Assembly (NCBI GenBank): GCA_023257655.1
Contig: JALRBQ010000029.1
Coordinates: 45,714-109,713 of the forward strand
Reading direction: 5' to 3'
Source: Pseudomonadales bacterium
GTDB taxonomy: Bacteria > Pseudomonadota > Gammaproteobacteria > Pseudomonadales > Pseudohongiellaceae
Length of the DNA: 64,000 bases
A model generated the notes under the pieces. That model was not told where the DNA came from, searched no databases, and saw nothing but the letters and a program-made list of their open reading frames with translations. The translations under genes were made by a program, and so were the position numbers. Positions 37,141 to 44,894 of this stretch are shown here, piece after piece; position 1 is the stretch's first letter; each line of letters opens with the position of its first letter.

Positions 37141-37430
37141 ATGACAACCATATTGAGGTTCTGAATGACGACCCCGTTGAGACTCTTTGTTGCTACCCCG
37201 TTGAGGCTCTCTATGACAACCGCGTTGAGGCTCTTTATTTAAAGCGAGTTGAGACTCTTTATTGAAACCGCGTTGAGACTCTTTATAAAAATTCGCTGAG
37301 GCTCTTTATTCAAAACCGTCTGAGGCTCTCTATTGAAACCGCATTTAGACTCTTTGTTCAAACCCCGTTGAGACTCTTTATTCAAACCTCGTTGAGACTC
37401 CTGGTTCGACCTTCGGAGTGCGACTCTTTT
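37141..37430. repeat. 24-bp degenerate tandem array, eleven to twelve units
   Basis: A core of the form GTTGAGACTCTTT recurs with starts of the TTGAG word at 37153, 37177, 37201, 37225, 37249, 37273, 37296, 37320, 37344, 37368 and 37392. The spacing is 24 bp except for one 23-bp step; a twelfth decayed copy lies near 37418. The core is followed by a looser 11-nt part like ATTGAAACCGC. Most cores contain the odd palindrome GAGACTC or GAGGCTC. The plus-strand frame is broken by two stops, while the minus-strand frame reads E-(S/P)-Q-R-G-x-N-K repeats without stops but with a one-base shift and no usual start codon. There are no unique spacers, so it is not CRISPR. Confidence 0.92.
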
Positions 37431-37546
37431 GCAAGCGCAGCTGTGCCGCCGGTACCCCCGTTGACAGCCCGCAGGGTATCTGGGTTTAATTCTGATTCAT
37501 CCCAAAACAAGCCGCGCATTCAGAAAGCGGTGCAGAGGTAGTTTCC

Positions 37547-38356
37547 ATGTCACGTTCACCCCGATTAGTTGCACTCCGTTTTGTCTCACTCGTGCTGTTG
37601 CTGTGCGGCTCTCTCGCCCACGCACAGGACGATACCCTGTTATATGATCACGTCCACATGGCCGTGCCTGACCCACAGGCAGCAGCCCAGTGGTACTACG
37701 AGAACATCGGTGGACAATGGGTCGATGGTCGCACCGACCGTCTGCTGTTCGGCACCACCCGCATCATGTTCCTGTCTGACGGTGGCACCAAGCGCAAGCC
37801 CAGCGCCGGCAGCGTCGTAGATCATCTTGGCTTCTCTTACCCCGATCTGCAGGCGCAATTGAACAAGATCGCCGCCGCCGGTGGTACGCCGGAAGGTGAA
37901 ATGCGCGATGTACCTGGCCTGTTCAAACTCGCGTTTGCGGTAGATCCCTGGGGAACCCGCCTGGAACTGATCGAGGATTCACAACACCTTGGCTTCCACC
38001 ACGTGCACTTGCGGGCACCTGACCCAGAGGCGGCACTCGCCTGGTACAAGGCCACCTTCGGCGGCGTCAATCTCAACCTGAAGGGTCGCCTGCCGGGGCT
38101 ATTGTATCCGGGTAACGTCTGGGTTCTTGTAACCCGCGGCGAAGCCTTCCCCAGCACCGAAGGCACAATCGACCACATCGGCTGGCGTGCTCCTGTACGC
38201 GAGACGACAATGGCGATGCTGCAGGGCAAGGGAGCCGAAGTCACGCGTCAGCCGCGCGAGATGCAATTGCCTAACGGCATGATCGAGTTTTTCTATATCG
38301 CCGGACCGGACGGGGCCAATATCGAACTGGTCCAACGCCAGCCTGACATGCCCTGA
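37547..38356 (+). CDS. Secreted two-domain VOC (glyoxalase/dioxygenase-superfamily) protein
   Basis: This 269-aa protein has a Sec signal ending SLAHAQ, which is unusual because most VOC proteins are cytoplasmic. Two VOC modules follow: YDHVHMAVPDPQAAAQWYYE with VDHLGFSY and GTRLELIED, then FHHVHLRAPDPEAALAWYK with IDHIGWRA and ANIELVQR. The paired His and Glu positions are those used for metal binding in glyoxalases and extradiol dioxygenases. Substrate unknown. It is followed at once by a strong terminator, so it is a single-gene unit whose promoter region borders the 24-bp array. Confidence 0.88.
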   Translation: MSRSPRLVALRFVSLVLLLCGSLAHAQDDTLLYDHVHMAVPDPQAAAQWYYENIGGQWVDGRTDRLLFGTTRIMFLSDGGTKRKPSAGSVVDHLGFSYPDLQAQLNKIAAAGGTPEGEMRDVPGLFKLAFAVDPWGTRLELIEDSQHLGFHHVHLRAPDPEAALAWYKATFGGVNLNLKGRLPGLLYPGNVWVLVTRGEAFPSTEGTIDHIGWRAPVRETTMAMLQGKGAEVTRQPREMQLPNGMIEFFYIAGPDGANIELVQRQPDMP

Positions 38357-38373
38357 CGGGAAAGCAGGCCATC

Positions 38374-38399
38374 AAGGGCGGCTCAGGCCGCCCTTTTTT
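38374..38399 (+). terminator. Rho-independent terminator of the VOC gene
   Basis: A 9-bp stem AAGGGCGGC/GCCGCCCTT with a TCAG loop is followed by four more T residues, 18 bp after the VOC stop. Confidence 0.93.
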
Positions 38400-38462
38400 G
38401 TGGGTTTTTCTTGGTTTTTTTTGACGGGTGTTTGCCGGGACATTGACGTGACCCGGGCGGGA

Positions 38463-39908
38463 TTACTCCGGGAGCGAGAGAAACTGGATATGGACATCAC
38501 GACTGCGTTGCGCCTTGCCGGCGACCAGCGCCGGGCGCACCTTGATGTCGCGCACCGCACGCCAGGCTTTACGCTCGACGCGACGCTCAGGGGGTTCTGC
38601 GGCTTGCACCTCTACCGAAGAAATGCGGCCTGACTGGCTGATGGAGAGCGTCAGGTCAACCTGATCGTGGGGCAAATCCAGCGCGAACGTCGCATCGGCA
38701 GAAACCGGTCTCGGCACATTGGGCACCCCTTCATCCCAGGCGAGCAATGGTCCCAGGGTTAACTTGCCGGCCGCAGCTTCACCGACCAGATTATGCTGGG
38801 TTTCCCGGTCGGCGAGCGCTTCCTCGAGAGTCAGATGAAGCCGCTGTGCCGGGATCAGCATCGGCACATTGAAGTACGCTTCCACCCTTGCCTCTGGAAC
38901 TCCCGCTTCGAGCAAGAGGTCGCGAGCGTCCCGATATTTGCGAAACGCCAGACCGTTGCCCAGAATGCGCTGAAAGTCCCCTTCATAAATCAGCGCCATG
39001 GCCTGTGCCTCGAGATTGCCCTGCGACTCGGCGATGCCACCGATGCGCTCGACCGCCCGCATGCCATCCCGTAGATACGCCTCACCGACCAGTTCACCTT
39101 CGTCAACGATCGGCACGAAGGAATTGGAGCCAAACAGGGCTTCGGGACTGATCACGCCAGCACTGTTTGAAATCAAGCGGGTAGTACCGTCTTCCTGCAC
39201 CAGTCGATCGACGATGTCGGAGGAGATGCCGGTATCGGCGTTCAGCATCTCCACGAGCCGGTAGTTTGTCAGGGCCGATTTGTACAACCAGGGAATCAAC
39301 TCCGGCGCAGATTCACCATAGTGTTCTTCTGCCATCGACAGCAGCTCGTCGGTGAAGCTTCTGGCGCGCATGAAATTGCGTGCGCGTTGATCGGCATCTT
39401 CCAGGAAGACGCGCATCAATTCCCAGTCTGCCTGTTGCTCGACGAGTCGCAGGCGGGTATCCAGATCAGTCGAGTCGTCAGTGGCGAGATAGCGCAGGTG
39501 TTCCAGGTGGTCAGCAACTTCCGACCACTGCGCGCGTGCGATGGCATTGGTGATGATGTCACGAATAAGAGGCTCAAGTTCGGGATTGCGAAACCCGAAG
39601 ACTGTCCTCATCACTTGCAGCTGCCGGTTCTGCAATTCTGCCACCAGTTCGAGGTCGGCGACGTCTTTAGCCAGCGCGGTCATGCCCTGCAGTGGCTCAA
39701 GCAGACTGCGGTGGTAGGGACCATACCGCGACTCGAGATCGGCGAGTTGGACCTGATAGGCCTCCATGTCAGCGGTATAGGCGTTGCTGCGCAGAAGCGC
39801 CGGAGTGCCAGCGGCGTCTGCCTCAAGTGTCTGACCCTGCAGCGTGAGTGTGGGCAAGACCGCGAGCAACAGCAGCGTGAACAGTTGGCGCAGAAGCGAA
39901 TTGTGCAT
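38463..39908 (-). CDS. Periplasmic protein with TonB-C-like terminal domain
   Basis: The start at ATG 39908 gives a signal-like N-terminus (LLRQLFTLLLLAVLPTLTLQ); longer in-frame starts lack this position. The product is 481 aa. The bulk is alpha-helical, TPR-like (ALAKDVADLELVAELQNRQLQ, TDELLSMAEEHYG). The last 70 residues read VDLTLSISQSGRISSVEVQ, a conserved WRAVRDIKVRPALVAGK and HIQFLSL, matching the beta-alpha-beta TonB C-terminal fold. There is no Pro-rich periplasm-spanning linker, so it is not a classical energy transducer. It is divergent from the DUF4159 gene with a shared 101-bp promoter gap. Confidence 0.7.
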   Translation of the reverse strand: MHNSLLRQLFTLLLLAVLPTLTLQGQTLEADAAGTPALLRSNAYTADMEAYQVQLADLESRYGPYHRSLLEPLQGMTALAKDVADLELVAELQNRQLQVMRTVFGFRNPELEPLIRDIITNAIARAQWSEVADHLEHLRYLATDDSTDLDTRLRLVEQQADWELMRVFLEDADQRARNFMRARSFTDELLSMAEEHYGESAPELIPWLYKSALTNYRLVEMLNADTGISSDIVDRLVQEDGTTRLISNSAGVISPEALFGSNSFVPIVDEGELVGEAYLRDGMRAVERIGGIAESQGNLEAQAMALIYEGDFQRILGNGLAFRKYRDARDLLLEAGVPEARVEAYFNVPMLIPAQRLHLTLEEALADRETQHNLVGEAAAGKLTLGPLLAWDEGVPNVPRPVSADATFALDLPHDQVDLTLSISQSGRISSVEVQAAEPPERRVERKAWRAVRDIKVRPALVAGKAQRSRDVHIQFLSLPE

Positions 39909-40009
39909 AAAGGGTAAGACCGCAGAAACCGCCGAATTCTGACAATAGCTTGATCTCCGGAACATGTCGATACAAACTAGTGTCTCGACACGCCCCACGG
40001 ACGAGTCCC

Positions 40010-40765
40010 ATGCACCCAGCACGCGCCCTGCTCTACCTGTTCTCTTCTCTCGCCTCGTTCCTTGCGGAGGCCCAGGAAGACCAGCCCGATCTCTACGATC
40101 GTGCCGGCGAGTTCGCCTTTGTGCGTATCCAGTACGACAGCTATTACGATCGGGGCTATTACGGCGGGCCATGGGCAACTGACTTCCCCGCGGCGGATGA
40201 GAACTTTCTGCGCGGTGTCGGCCGCCTCACCAATGTCCGCATCATGTCGAAACCCATTGTGCTGCGCTTCGATGACGAAGAGATTTTCAACTACCCGTTT
40301 CTGTACGCTCTGGAAATGGGTCGCAACGGCGGATTGTCACTCAGCCCGGGGGAACTCGAAAACCTCCGCGAATACCTGCTGCGCGGCGGTTTCCTGCTAA
40401 TCGATGACTTCTGGGGCGAACGTCAGTGGGATGCGTTCTATCGCGACTTCTCACAAATCTTTCCGGACCGGGAACTGATGGAGTTGCAACCCAATCATGA
40501 AATCTATCATACGTTCTATGATATCGATGGCGCGCAGATGATCCCCGGCCGTGGCGGACGCCAAGGTGTTGGTCAACAGGGAATCGATGTTGCCACCAAC
40601 CATGCCATCCTCGATGACAACGGACGAGTCATGGTGCTAATTAACTGGAACTCGGATATGGGCGATGGGTGGGAGCATACGTATGATCAATGGTATCCCA
40701 CCCAATACTCAAATTCGGCATACCAGCTCGGCATCAACTATCTCGTCTATTCCATGACGCACTAA
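40010..40765 (+). CDS. Exported DUF4159 protein
   Basis: The start at ATG 40010 opens with a short Sec signal ending SFLAEAQ; product 251 aa. The domain follows the DUF4159 pattern: FAFVRIQYDS, WATDFPAADENFLRGVGRLTNV, LRFDDEEIFNYPFLYALEMG, LREYLLRGGFLLIDDFWG and NHEIYHTFYDIDG. Members often occur with MoxR/BatA-type gene sets as a gatase-like or flavodoxin-like fold, but here the neighbour is a K+-channel protein 9 bp downstream. Biochemical role unknown. Confidence 0.87.
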   Translation: MHPARALLYLFSSLASFLAEAQEDQPDLYDRAGEFAFVRIQYDSYYDRGYYGGPWATDFPAADENFLRGVGRLTNVRIMSKPIVLRFDDEEIFNYPFLYALEMGRNGGLSLSPGELENLREYLLRGGFLLIDDFWGERQWDAFYRDFSQIFPDRELMELQPNHEIYHTFYDIDGAQMIPGRGGRQGVGQQGIDVATNHAILDDNGRVMVLINWNSDMGDGWEHTYDQWYPTQYSNSAYQLGINYLVYSMTH

Positions 40766-40774
40766 CCTGCATCC

Positions 40775-41203
40775 ATGATCCTCGCCTTCTTCATCAACAG
40801 TTTTCTGGTAGCCGCCGCGGTCGTCATTCATTACGAGATGCTGCGATTACTGTCGATCGTCATTCCCAAGTTGCAGATCAAGCACCGCCTGCGTGTGGTG
40901 ATCGGTGTGTACGGCACAATTTGCGCGCACATCGTCGAGGTGTGGTTGTTTGGCATCGCGTTTTATCTCATGAACAACGCCGGCCTGTTCGGCAGCCTCA
41001 TTGGCAATTTTGACGGCAGTCTGCTCGACAGCGTCTACTTCTCGTTCACAAACTACACGACCCTGGGTTATGGCGACATCGAACCATTGGGGGCCATGCG
41101 TTTCCTGGCGGGACTGGAAGCAATCACTGGCCTGTCACTCATTACCTGGTCTGCCTCGTTCATGTTCATGGAAATGACAAAGTTCTGGGAAGACAATCAA
41201 TAG
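40775..41203 (+). CDS. Small potassium-channel-like membrane protein
   Basis: This 142-aa protein has hydrophobic segments at about residues 1-28 and 40-67, a pore loop with the selectivity filter TTLGYGD at residues 95-101, and a final helix (FLAGLEAITGLSLITWSASFMFM). The filter and the surrounding FSFTNYTTLGYGDIEP match K+-channel pores. There is no regulatory RCK/TrkA-N domain, so gating is not apparent. It is coupled to the DUF4159 gene (9-bp gap) and followed by a bidirectional terminator. Confidence 0.85.
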   Translation: MILAFFINSFLVAAAVVIHYEMLRLLSIVIPKLQIKHRLRVVIGVYGTICAHIVEVWLFGIAFYLMNNAGLFGSLIGNFDGSLLDSVYFSFTNYTTLGYGDIEPLGAMRFLAGLEAITGLSLITWSASFMFMEMTKFWEDNQ

Positions 41204-41229
41204 CGCAAAAACCCACCGACTGCGGACAA

Positions 41230-41255
41230 AAAAAGGGGCGTTCCGGCCCCTTTTT
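41230..41255. terminator. Bidirectional rho-independent terminator
   Basis: The stem AAAAAGGGGC/GCCCCTTTTT with a GTTCCG loop has T tracts on both strands and lies between two convergent genes. Confidence 0.93.
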
Positions 41256-41277
41256 CGTCGCTTGTTCCACTCACTAT

Positions 41278-42270
41278 TTACTTGTCTTCCATCTCGGCCC
41301 GACGGGCACCGGCAAGAATGCCGATGAGACCGTAGTTACCTTCATGGCAGGCATATTCGTAGAGTTGGGTATCGGTAGCATTCAAGCTCATCTCGCCACG
41401 CCAATCCTCGGTGTAATACACGGGATCGCTGACTTCGAACTCGTAGGTGATCTGATCGTCTGAATAGCGGGTGAAACGCTCGATGATCTTGCCGTCGGTG
41501 GACAGCGGCGCCGAATTTTCGGTGAGCTGTTCGGGATGCAGGTTGCGTGTCTCCACCACGAGGGTGTCGCCTTCCCACCACCCAATCGAATCACCGAGCC
41601 AGGGATGCAGGGCATCGGGACGATGCTCACCATTGATCGGGATAATGCGTGCGTCGTGCACCATCTCCACCAGAATCACGACATAGTCATCGGTCTGCAC
41701 GATCTGGTACATGTTGTTGTACAGCACGTTGTTCATGGGCGGCCCGCCTGTGCTGCCGAAGCCGATCAGGCAGCGCTCTCCGAGTGAACGACTCTCAGGA
41801 CCGGCATTGGTATTGGCAGAAGCAAAGCGCTGACGGCGCATCTGGTTGGCGGCGTCAGAGAATGGGATGCGGCCGTTCTCGGGGTAGACAACCCAGGAGC
41901 TGCGCACCTCTCCCCTGACAGTGCCATACTGCGAGCCAGGATCGACCCAGAACGCATTGTAGCCTCGTCCTTCGCCGAGGTCCGACCCGTCCAGCAATTG
42001 ACCCTGGACAAGGCCATCGTCGGTGGCCTGGCGTACATTCTGGGGATGGCTGGCAGTCACGTCGGCGACGCGATTGGCTGGAATCACGAGTTGATCAAAA
42101 TTGGAGTTGCGTTGCATCGCGGTGAGCGAGGCGTTGGTCCAGTAACCTTGCAAGTCCGGCTTGCCCGAGGCCGTGCGTGGTGGTTCATAGCCATCCTGTG
42201 CCAGCGCCGACAGCGTCGACAGTGACAGGACCAAGCTGAGTCCGCCCATTACACGCTTGATTTTACTCAT
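41278..42270 (-). CDS. Secreted protein of the PRTxSGKPD(L/F)xGxW family, function unknown
   Basis: This 330-aa protein has a Sec signal ending TLSALAQ. The mature start PPRTASGKPDLQGYWTN is a recurrent signature in uncharacterised secreted proteins of environmental bacteria. Further conserved-looking parts are GERCLIGFGSTGGPP, YQIVQTDDYVVILVEMVHDARIIPI, the LGDSIGWWEGDTLVVETRNL strand and TEDWRGEMSL near the end. The protein at 52491 shares the plan. No catalytic motif is obvious; a beta-rich fold is likely. It has its own promoter region in the 237-bp gap shared with the sigma-factor gene. Confidence 0.75.
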   Translation of the reverse strand: MSKIKRVMGGLSLVLSLSTLSALAQDGYEPPRTASGKPDLQGYWTNASLTAMQRNSNFDQLVIPANRVADVTASHPQNVRQATDDGLVQGQLLDGSDLGEGRGYNAFWVDPGSQYGTVRGEVRSSWVVYPENGRIPFSDAANQMRRQRFASANTNAGPESRSLGERCLIGFGSTGGPPMNNVLYNNMYQIVQTDDYVVILVEMVHDARIIPINGEHRPDALHPWLGDSIGWWEGDTLVVETRNLHPEQLTENSAPLSTDGKIIERFTRYSDDQITYEFEVSDPVYYTEDWRGEMSLNATDTQLYEYACHEGNYGLIGILAGARRAEMEDK

Positions 42271-42507
42271 GATTGTGACTCTCTGTTGTTTTTGTCAGGT
42301 CAGTGAAAGTAAACCACTGTTTTCTATTAATCAAGGGCTATTCTGTAACAGTATGCAGCGCTGCGCCGGGGCTGATAAAGCAGTACGTCGGGGGACAATA
42401 ACGCGCTGCGACAAGGTTCAAACCGCAGCACACCCACCCGGAACAAAAAAAGCCTGAGTGGTGAACCATGACCGTGATTGCAACGACCTGATGTTCAGGA
42501 ATCCATT

Positions 42508-43053
42508 ATGAAAAACCTGCAACACCAGGGCTACAGCGAGTGGCTGGTCATTCGCTGTCAACAAGGCGAGAAGACGGCGTTCAATGATCTGCTGGAACAC
42601 TGGCATCGACGCTTTTATCTGTATGCCCTGAGGCGACTCGGTGACAGGGACGCCGCACTGGACGCGACCCAGGACTGCCTGCTATCGATCAGCCGTGGCC
42701 TGCAGAATCTGGCTGATCCGGCTGCCTTTCCAAAGTGGAGCTACCAGATTCTCGAACGCCGCTGCGTCGACAACCTGCGCCGCACGTTGCGGGACCGCGA
42801 AGTGTTGCAGGCCGATGACGGGATTACGGACAGTGGCATCGAAGAACAGGACGCACTGAACTCCCGCCTCACCGTACAGGAACTGCTGGCAACACTGGAC
42901 CCGCGCCTCGAGACGGTGTTGCGCCTGTTCTACCTGGAGGAGCTGGGCATCGAAGAGATCGCCGAGATCTGCGCACTGCCGCCCGGGACAGTAAAATCAC
43001 GGCTGTACTATGCGCGCAAACTCCTGGCCGGCGCGCTACAGGATTCTGAGTAA
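42508..43053 (+). CDS. ECF-type RNA polymerase sigma factor
   Basis: The start at ATG 42508 follows AGGA; product 181 aa. Sigma region 2 is DLLEHWHRRFYLYALRRLGDRDAALDATQDCLL with FPKWSYQILERRCVDNLRR. Region 4 is LLATLDPRLETVLRLFYLEELGIEEIAEICALPPGTVKSRLYYARKLL, a standard ECF helix-turn-helix. It is followed 36 bp later by a small membrane protein that may act as the anti-sigma or co-regulator. Target promoters are not evident. Confidence 0.92.
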   Translation: MKNLQHQGYSEWLVIRCQQGEKTAFNDLLEHWHRRFYLYALRRLGDRDAALDATQDCLLSISRGLQNLADPAAFPKWSYQILERRCVDNLRRTLRDREVLQADDGITDSGIEEQDALNSRLTVQELLATLDPRLETVLRLFYLEELGIEEIAEICALPPGTVKSRLYYARKLLAGALQDSE

Positions 43054-43089
43054 CCTAACAATCGCAACAGGATAACGGAGGAAACTGCT

Positions 43090-43467
43090 ATGCAAGACAT
43101 CGATGAGAAGATTCGGCTCGCTCTCACCGCCGAAGACCAGAAGGCTATGGCCGCTATCGATCGTGGTACCGGCTTGTTCGAACTGATGGGGATGAGTTTC
43201 AAGGGCAAGCAGGCGTGGATGATGATCTACCTGTACGTACTGGGCCTTGTTGTAGCCGTCGCGCTGGTCTACACACTCGTTCAGTATTTTCAGGCGACAG
43301 ACATCAAAGCCAGCCTGAACTGGTTGCTGGGCATACTGACTTGCATGTTCATGATCGTGTTGATGAAGGTGCTCGCCTGGCAGCAGATGTTCAAGCTCGA
43401 GCTGATGCGCGAGATCAAGCGACTCGAAATGCGCATCATGCTCGTGAACGAGAAAACCGGCGCCTAG
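43090..43467 (+). CDS. Small membrane protein, DUF6768-like sigma-factor partner
   Basis: This 125-aa protein has a short N-terminal cytoplasmic part (IDEKIRLALTAEDQKAM), two adjoining membrane helices (about residues 45-67 and 75-97), and a charged C-terminal helix (KLELMREIKRLEMRIMLVNEK). It is a likely cotranscript of the ECF sigma gene. Similar proteins are found next to ECF genes and resemble DUF6768. An anti-sigma role is inference, as no zinc-finger anti-sigma motif is present. It overlaps the convergent CapA-like gene by 4 bp. Confidence 0.7.
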   Translation: MQDIDEKIRLALTAEDQKAMAAIDRGTGLFELMGMSFKGKQAWMMIYLYVLGLVVAVALVYTLVQYFQATDIKASLNWLLGILTCMFMIVLMKVLAWQQMFKLELMREIKRLEMRIMLVNEKTGA

Positions 43468-44864
43468 GGGCGAATCACTCCGACATTGCCGTCGATGCGG
43501 ATCTCGGTGCCCAGCGGTGCTGACAGTGCTTGCAGTCGACGCAGGATGCGCTGGGCAATCGCCGGTGGGGCGGGCCGAGGAATACCGCGCAAGGCCAGTT
43601 TCTGCTCATCATAGCGAGCCTCGATCGGGTAGATGCGGACCTCTTTCAGGGTTCCGCCTGAGAACTCGCTGATTGCGACGATACTCTCGTATTTCACCGG
43701 CATCTCCAACGCATCGGCGGGACCGGTGCTGCGCTCAGGATCTCCCCTGCCCGCCAGACCGATTACATCCATCTGCCGAATAAATTCTCCCAGACCATAG
43801 AAGATTGGCCGGTTCTTGTAGATCTCAATGCCGCGCAGCGCGTGGACACCAGTGCCCTGGAATACATCGGCACCGTTATCGATAGCCGCCTTGGCAAACA
43901 CCGGCAGGTAATCGGCGATCGAGCTGTTGGTATCGAGGTGTTCGCTCTCAGGAATGCCCTCACCTCGATAGCCGCCTTTCGCATCCAGAAAATGGTGCGC
44001 GTGTATCGCCACCGTGATGAGGTCTGATTTCATCTTGCCCTCACGAATCGAGGCGAGTGTGTCGCGCAAGTCCTGCTGATTCATCTCATAGTGGTAATAG
44101 GGTTTGTCCACGCCAGCCGGGGCCTTGCGGAACTGGGCACCATTGAAGTCGATCTGGGTGTCGGAATTTGCGCCACGCGCATAGAAACCGGAGCCATTAG
44201 GGAATGCATCCCGCAAGGTCTTCAGGTCATCCCAGTCCGCAGCTGGCAACATGAAGTAACGCGAGACTCGCAAGGGACTCAGACCACCGGTGCCGGGCCA
44301 CTCACCTCGGGCGGGTTCAGCCCGTGGGGCGTGGTCGGAAACCGCTACCATGCCCACACGACCCTTGGGGCTGCTGTAGAACCGAGCGGCCTTGGCGGCC
44401 CAATAGGTATTGCCGAAGCCGGCATACTGCAATCCGGCGCGCTCGAGATGACGGGTAGTTTCCCGCGGCCCCTCGATGCCGAAATCATTAGCATGGTTAT
44501 TAGGTCTGGCGACAATATCAAAGCCCATCTCCTTGAGCCACTCCGCCGCTTGGGGTTCAGCGCCGAAGCCACCTCCCGCCGAGCCGGTATAGGTGCGCCC
44601 ATCAATGATATTGGTCTCCAGATTCCCGGTCGCCGCATCAGCGCTCTGAATCAGTTCGACAACGTCATTAAAGCCCGCATCAGCCAGCATATGCTCAAGT
44701 GGAAATGCAATGATGAGATCGCCGACAACCGCGATCTTGAAACCATCCTCTACCGATGTCGCCAGTTCCGCCGGATCCGGTGACTGGGCCAGGGCGCTGC
44801 CGGTCAGTAACGCACTCGCGATCAACAGTTGCAGCGGCTTGAACTTCCTCAGCGTAGTTCGCAT
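43464..44864 (-). CDS. Exported CapA-family (metallophosphoesterase-like) protein
   Basis: The ATG at 44864 is preferred, with AGGTG upstream; product 466 aa with a Sec signal ending GSALAQ. The CapA motifs are in order: VVGDLI, a GNLETN loop, RPNNHANDFG (metal-binding Asn-His), VAIHAHH and GTGVHALRGIEIYKNRPIFYGLGEF. The family includes PgsA/CapA proteins of poly-gamma-glutamate synthesis and calcineurin-like hydrolases. No capsule genes are nearby, so a hydrolytic role on a periplasmic substrate is as likely. It lies 30 bp downstream of the DUF6351 gene on the same strand. Confidence 0.87.
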   Translation of the reverse strand: MRTTLRKFKPLQLLIASALLTGSALAQSPDPAELATSVEDGFKIAVVGDLIIAFPLEHMLADAGFNDVVELIQSADAATGNLETNIIDGRTYTGSAGGGFGAEPQAAEWLKEMGFDIVARPNNHANDFGIEGPRETTRHLERAGLQYAGFGNTYWAAKAARFYSSPKGRVGMVAVSDHAPRAEPARGEWPGTGGLSPLRVSRYFMLPAADWDDLKTLRDAFPNGSGFYARGANSDTQIDFNGAQFRKAPAGVDKPYYHYEMNQQDLRDTLASIREGKMKSDLITVAIHAHHFLDAKGGYRGEGIPESEHLDTNSSIADYLPVFAKAAIDNGADVFQGTGVHALRGIEIYKNRPIFYGLGEFIRQMDVIGLAGRGDPERSTGPADALEMPVKYESIVAISEFSGGTLKEVRIYPIEARYDEQKLALRGIPRPAPPAIAQRILRRLQALSAPLGTEIRIDGNVGVIRP

Positions 44865-44894
44865 GTTTTCACCTGTAGTCATTCAGTCATTGAT

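Larger units (their letters stand above)
36635..37546. other. Gene-poor 0.9-kb region dominated by tandem repeats
   Basis: Between the lipoprotein and the VOC gene I find no convincing coding sequence. The region holds a 12-bp tandem repeat (36974-37045) and a 24-bp tandem array (37141-37430). An open frame at 36940-37164 (74 aa) would translate the first repeat as a (R/H)GPI peptide, but it lacks a good ribosome site and family features. The last 110 bp before 37547 probably hold the VOC promoter. Confidence 0.6.

Noticed and set aside
36940..37164. 74-aa repeat peptide gene
   Set aside because: It lacks a good ribosome site and ends inside the first 24-bp unit; kept only as a finding, not as a gene.
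37141..37430. The 24-bp array as a CRISPR array
   Set aside because: The units adjoin without unique spacers, the second half drifts rather than being replaced, and no cas gene is near.
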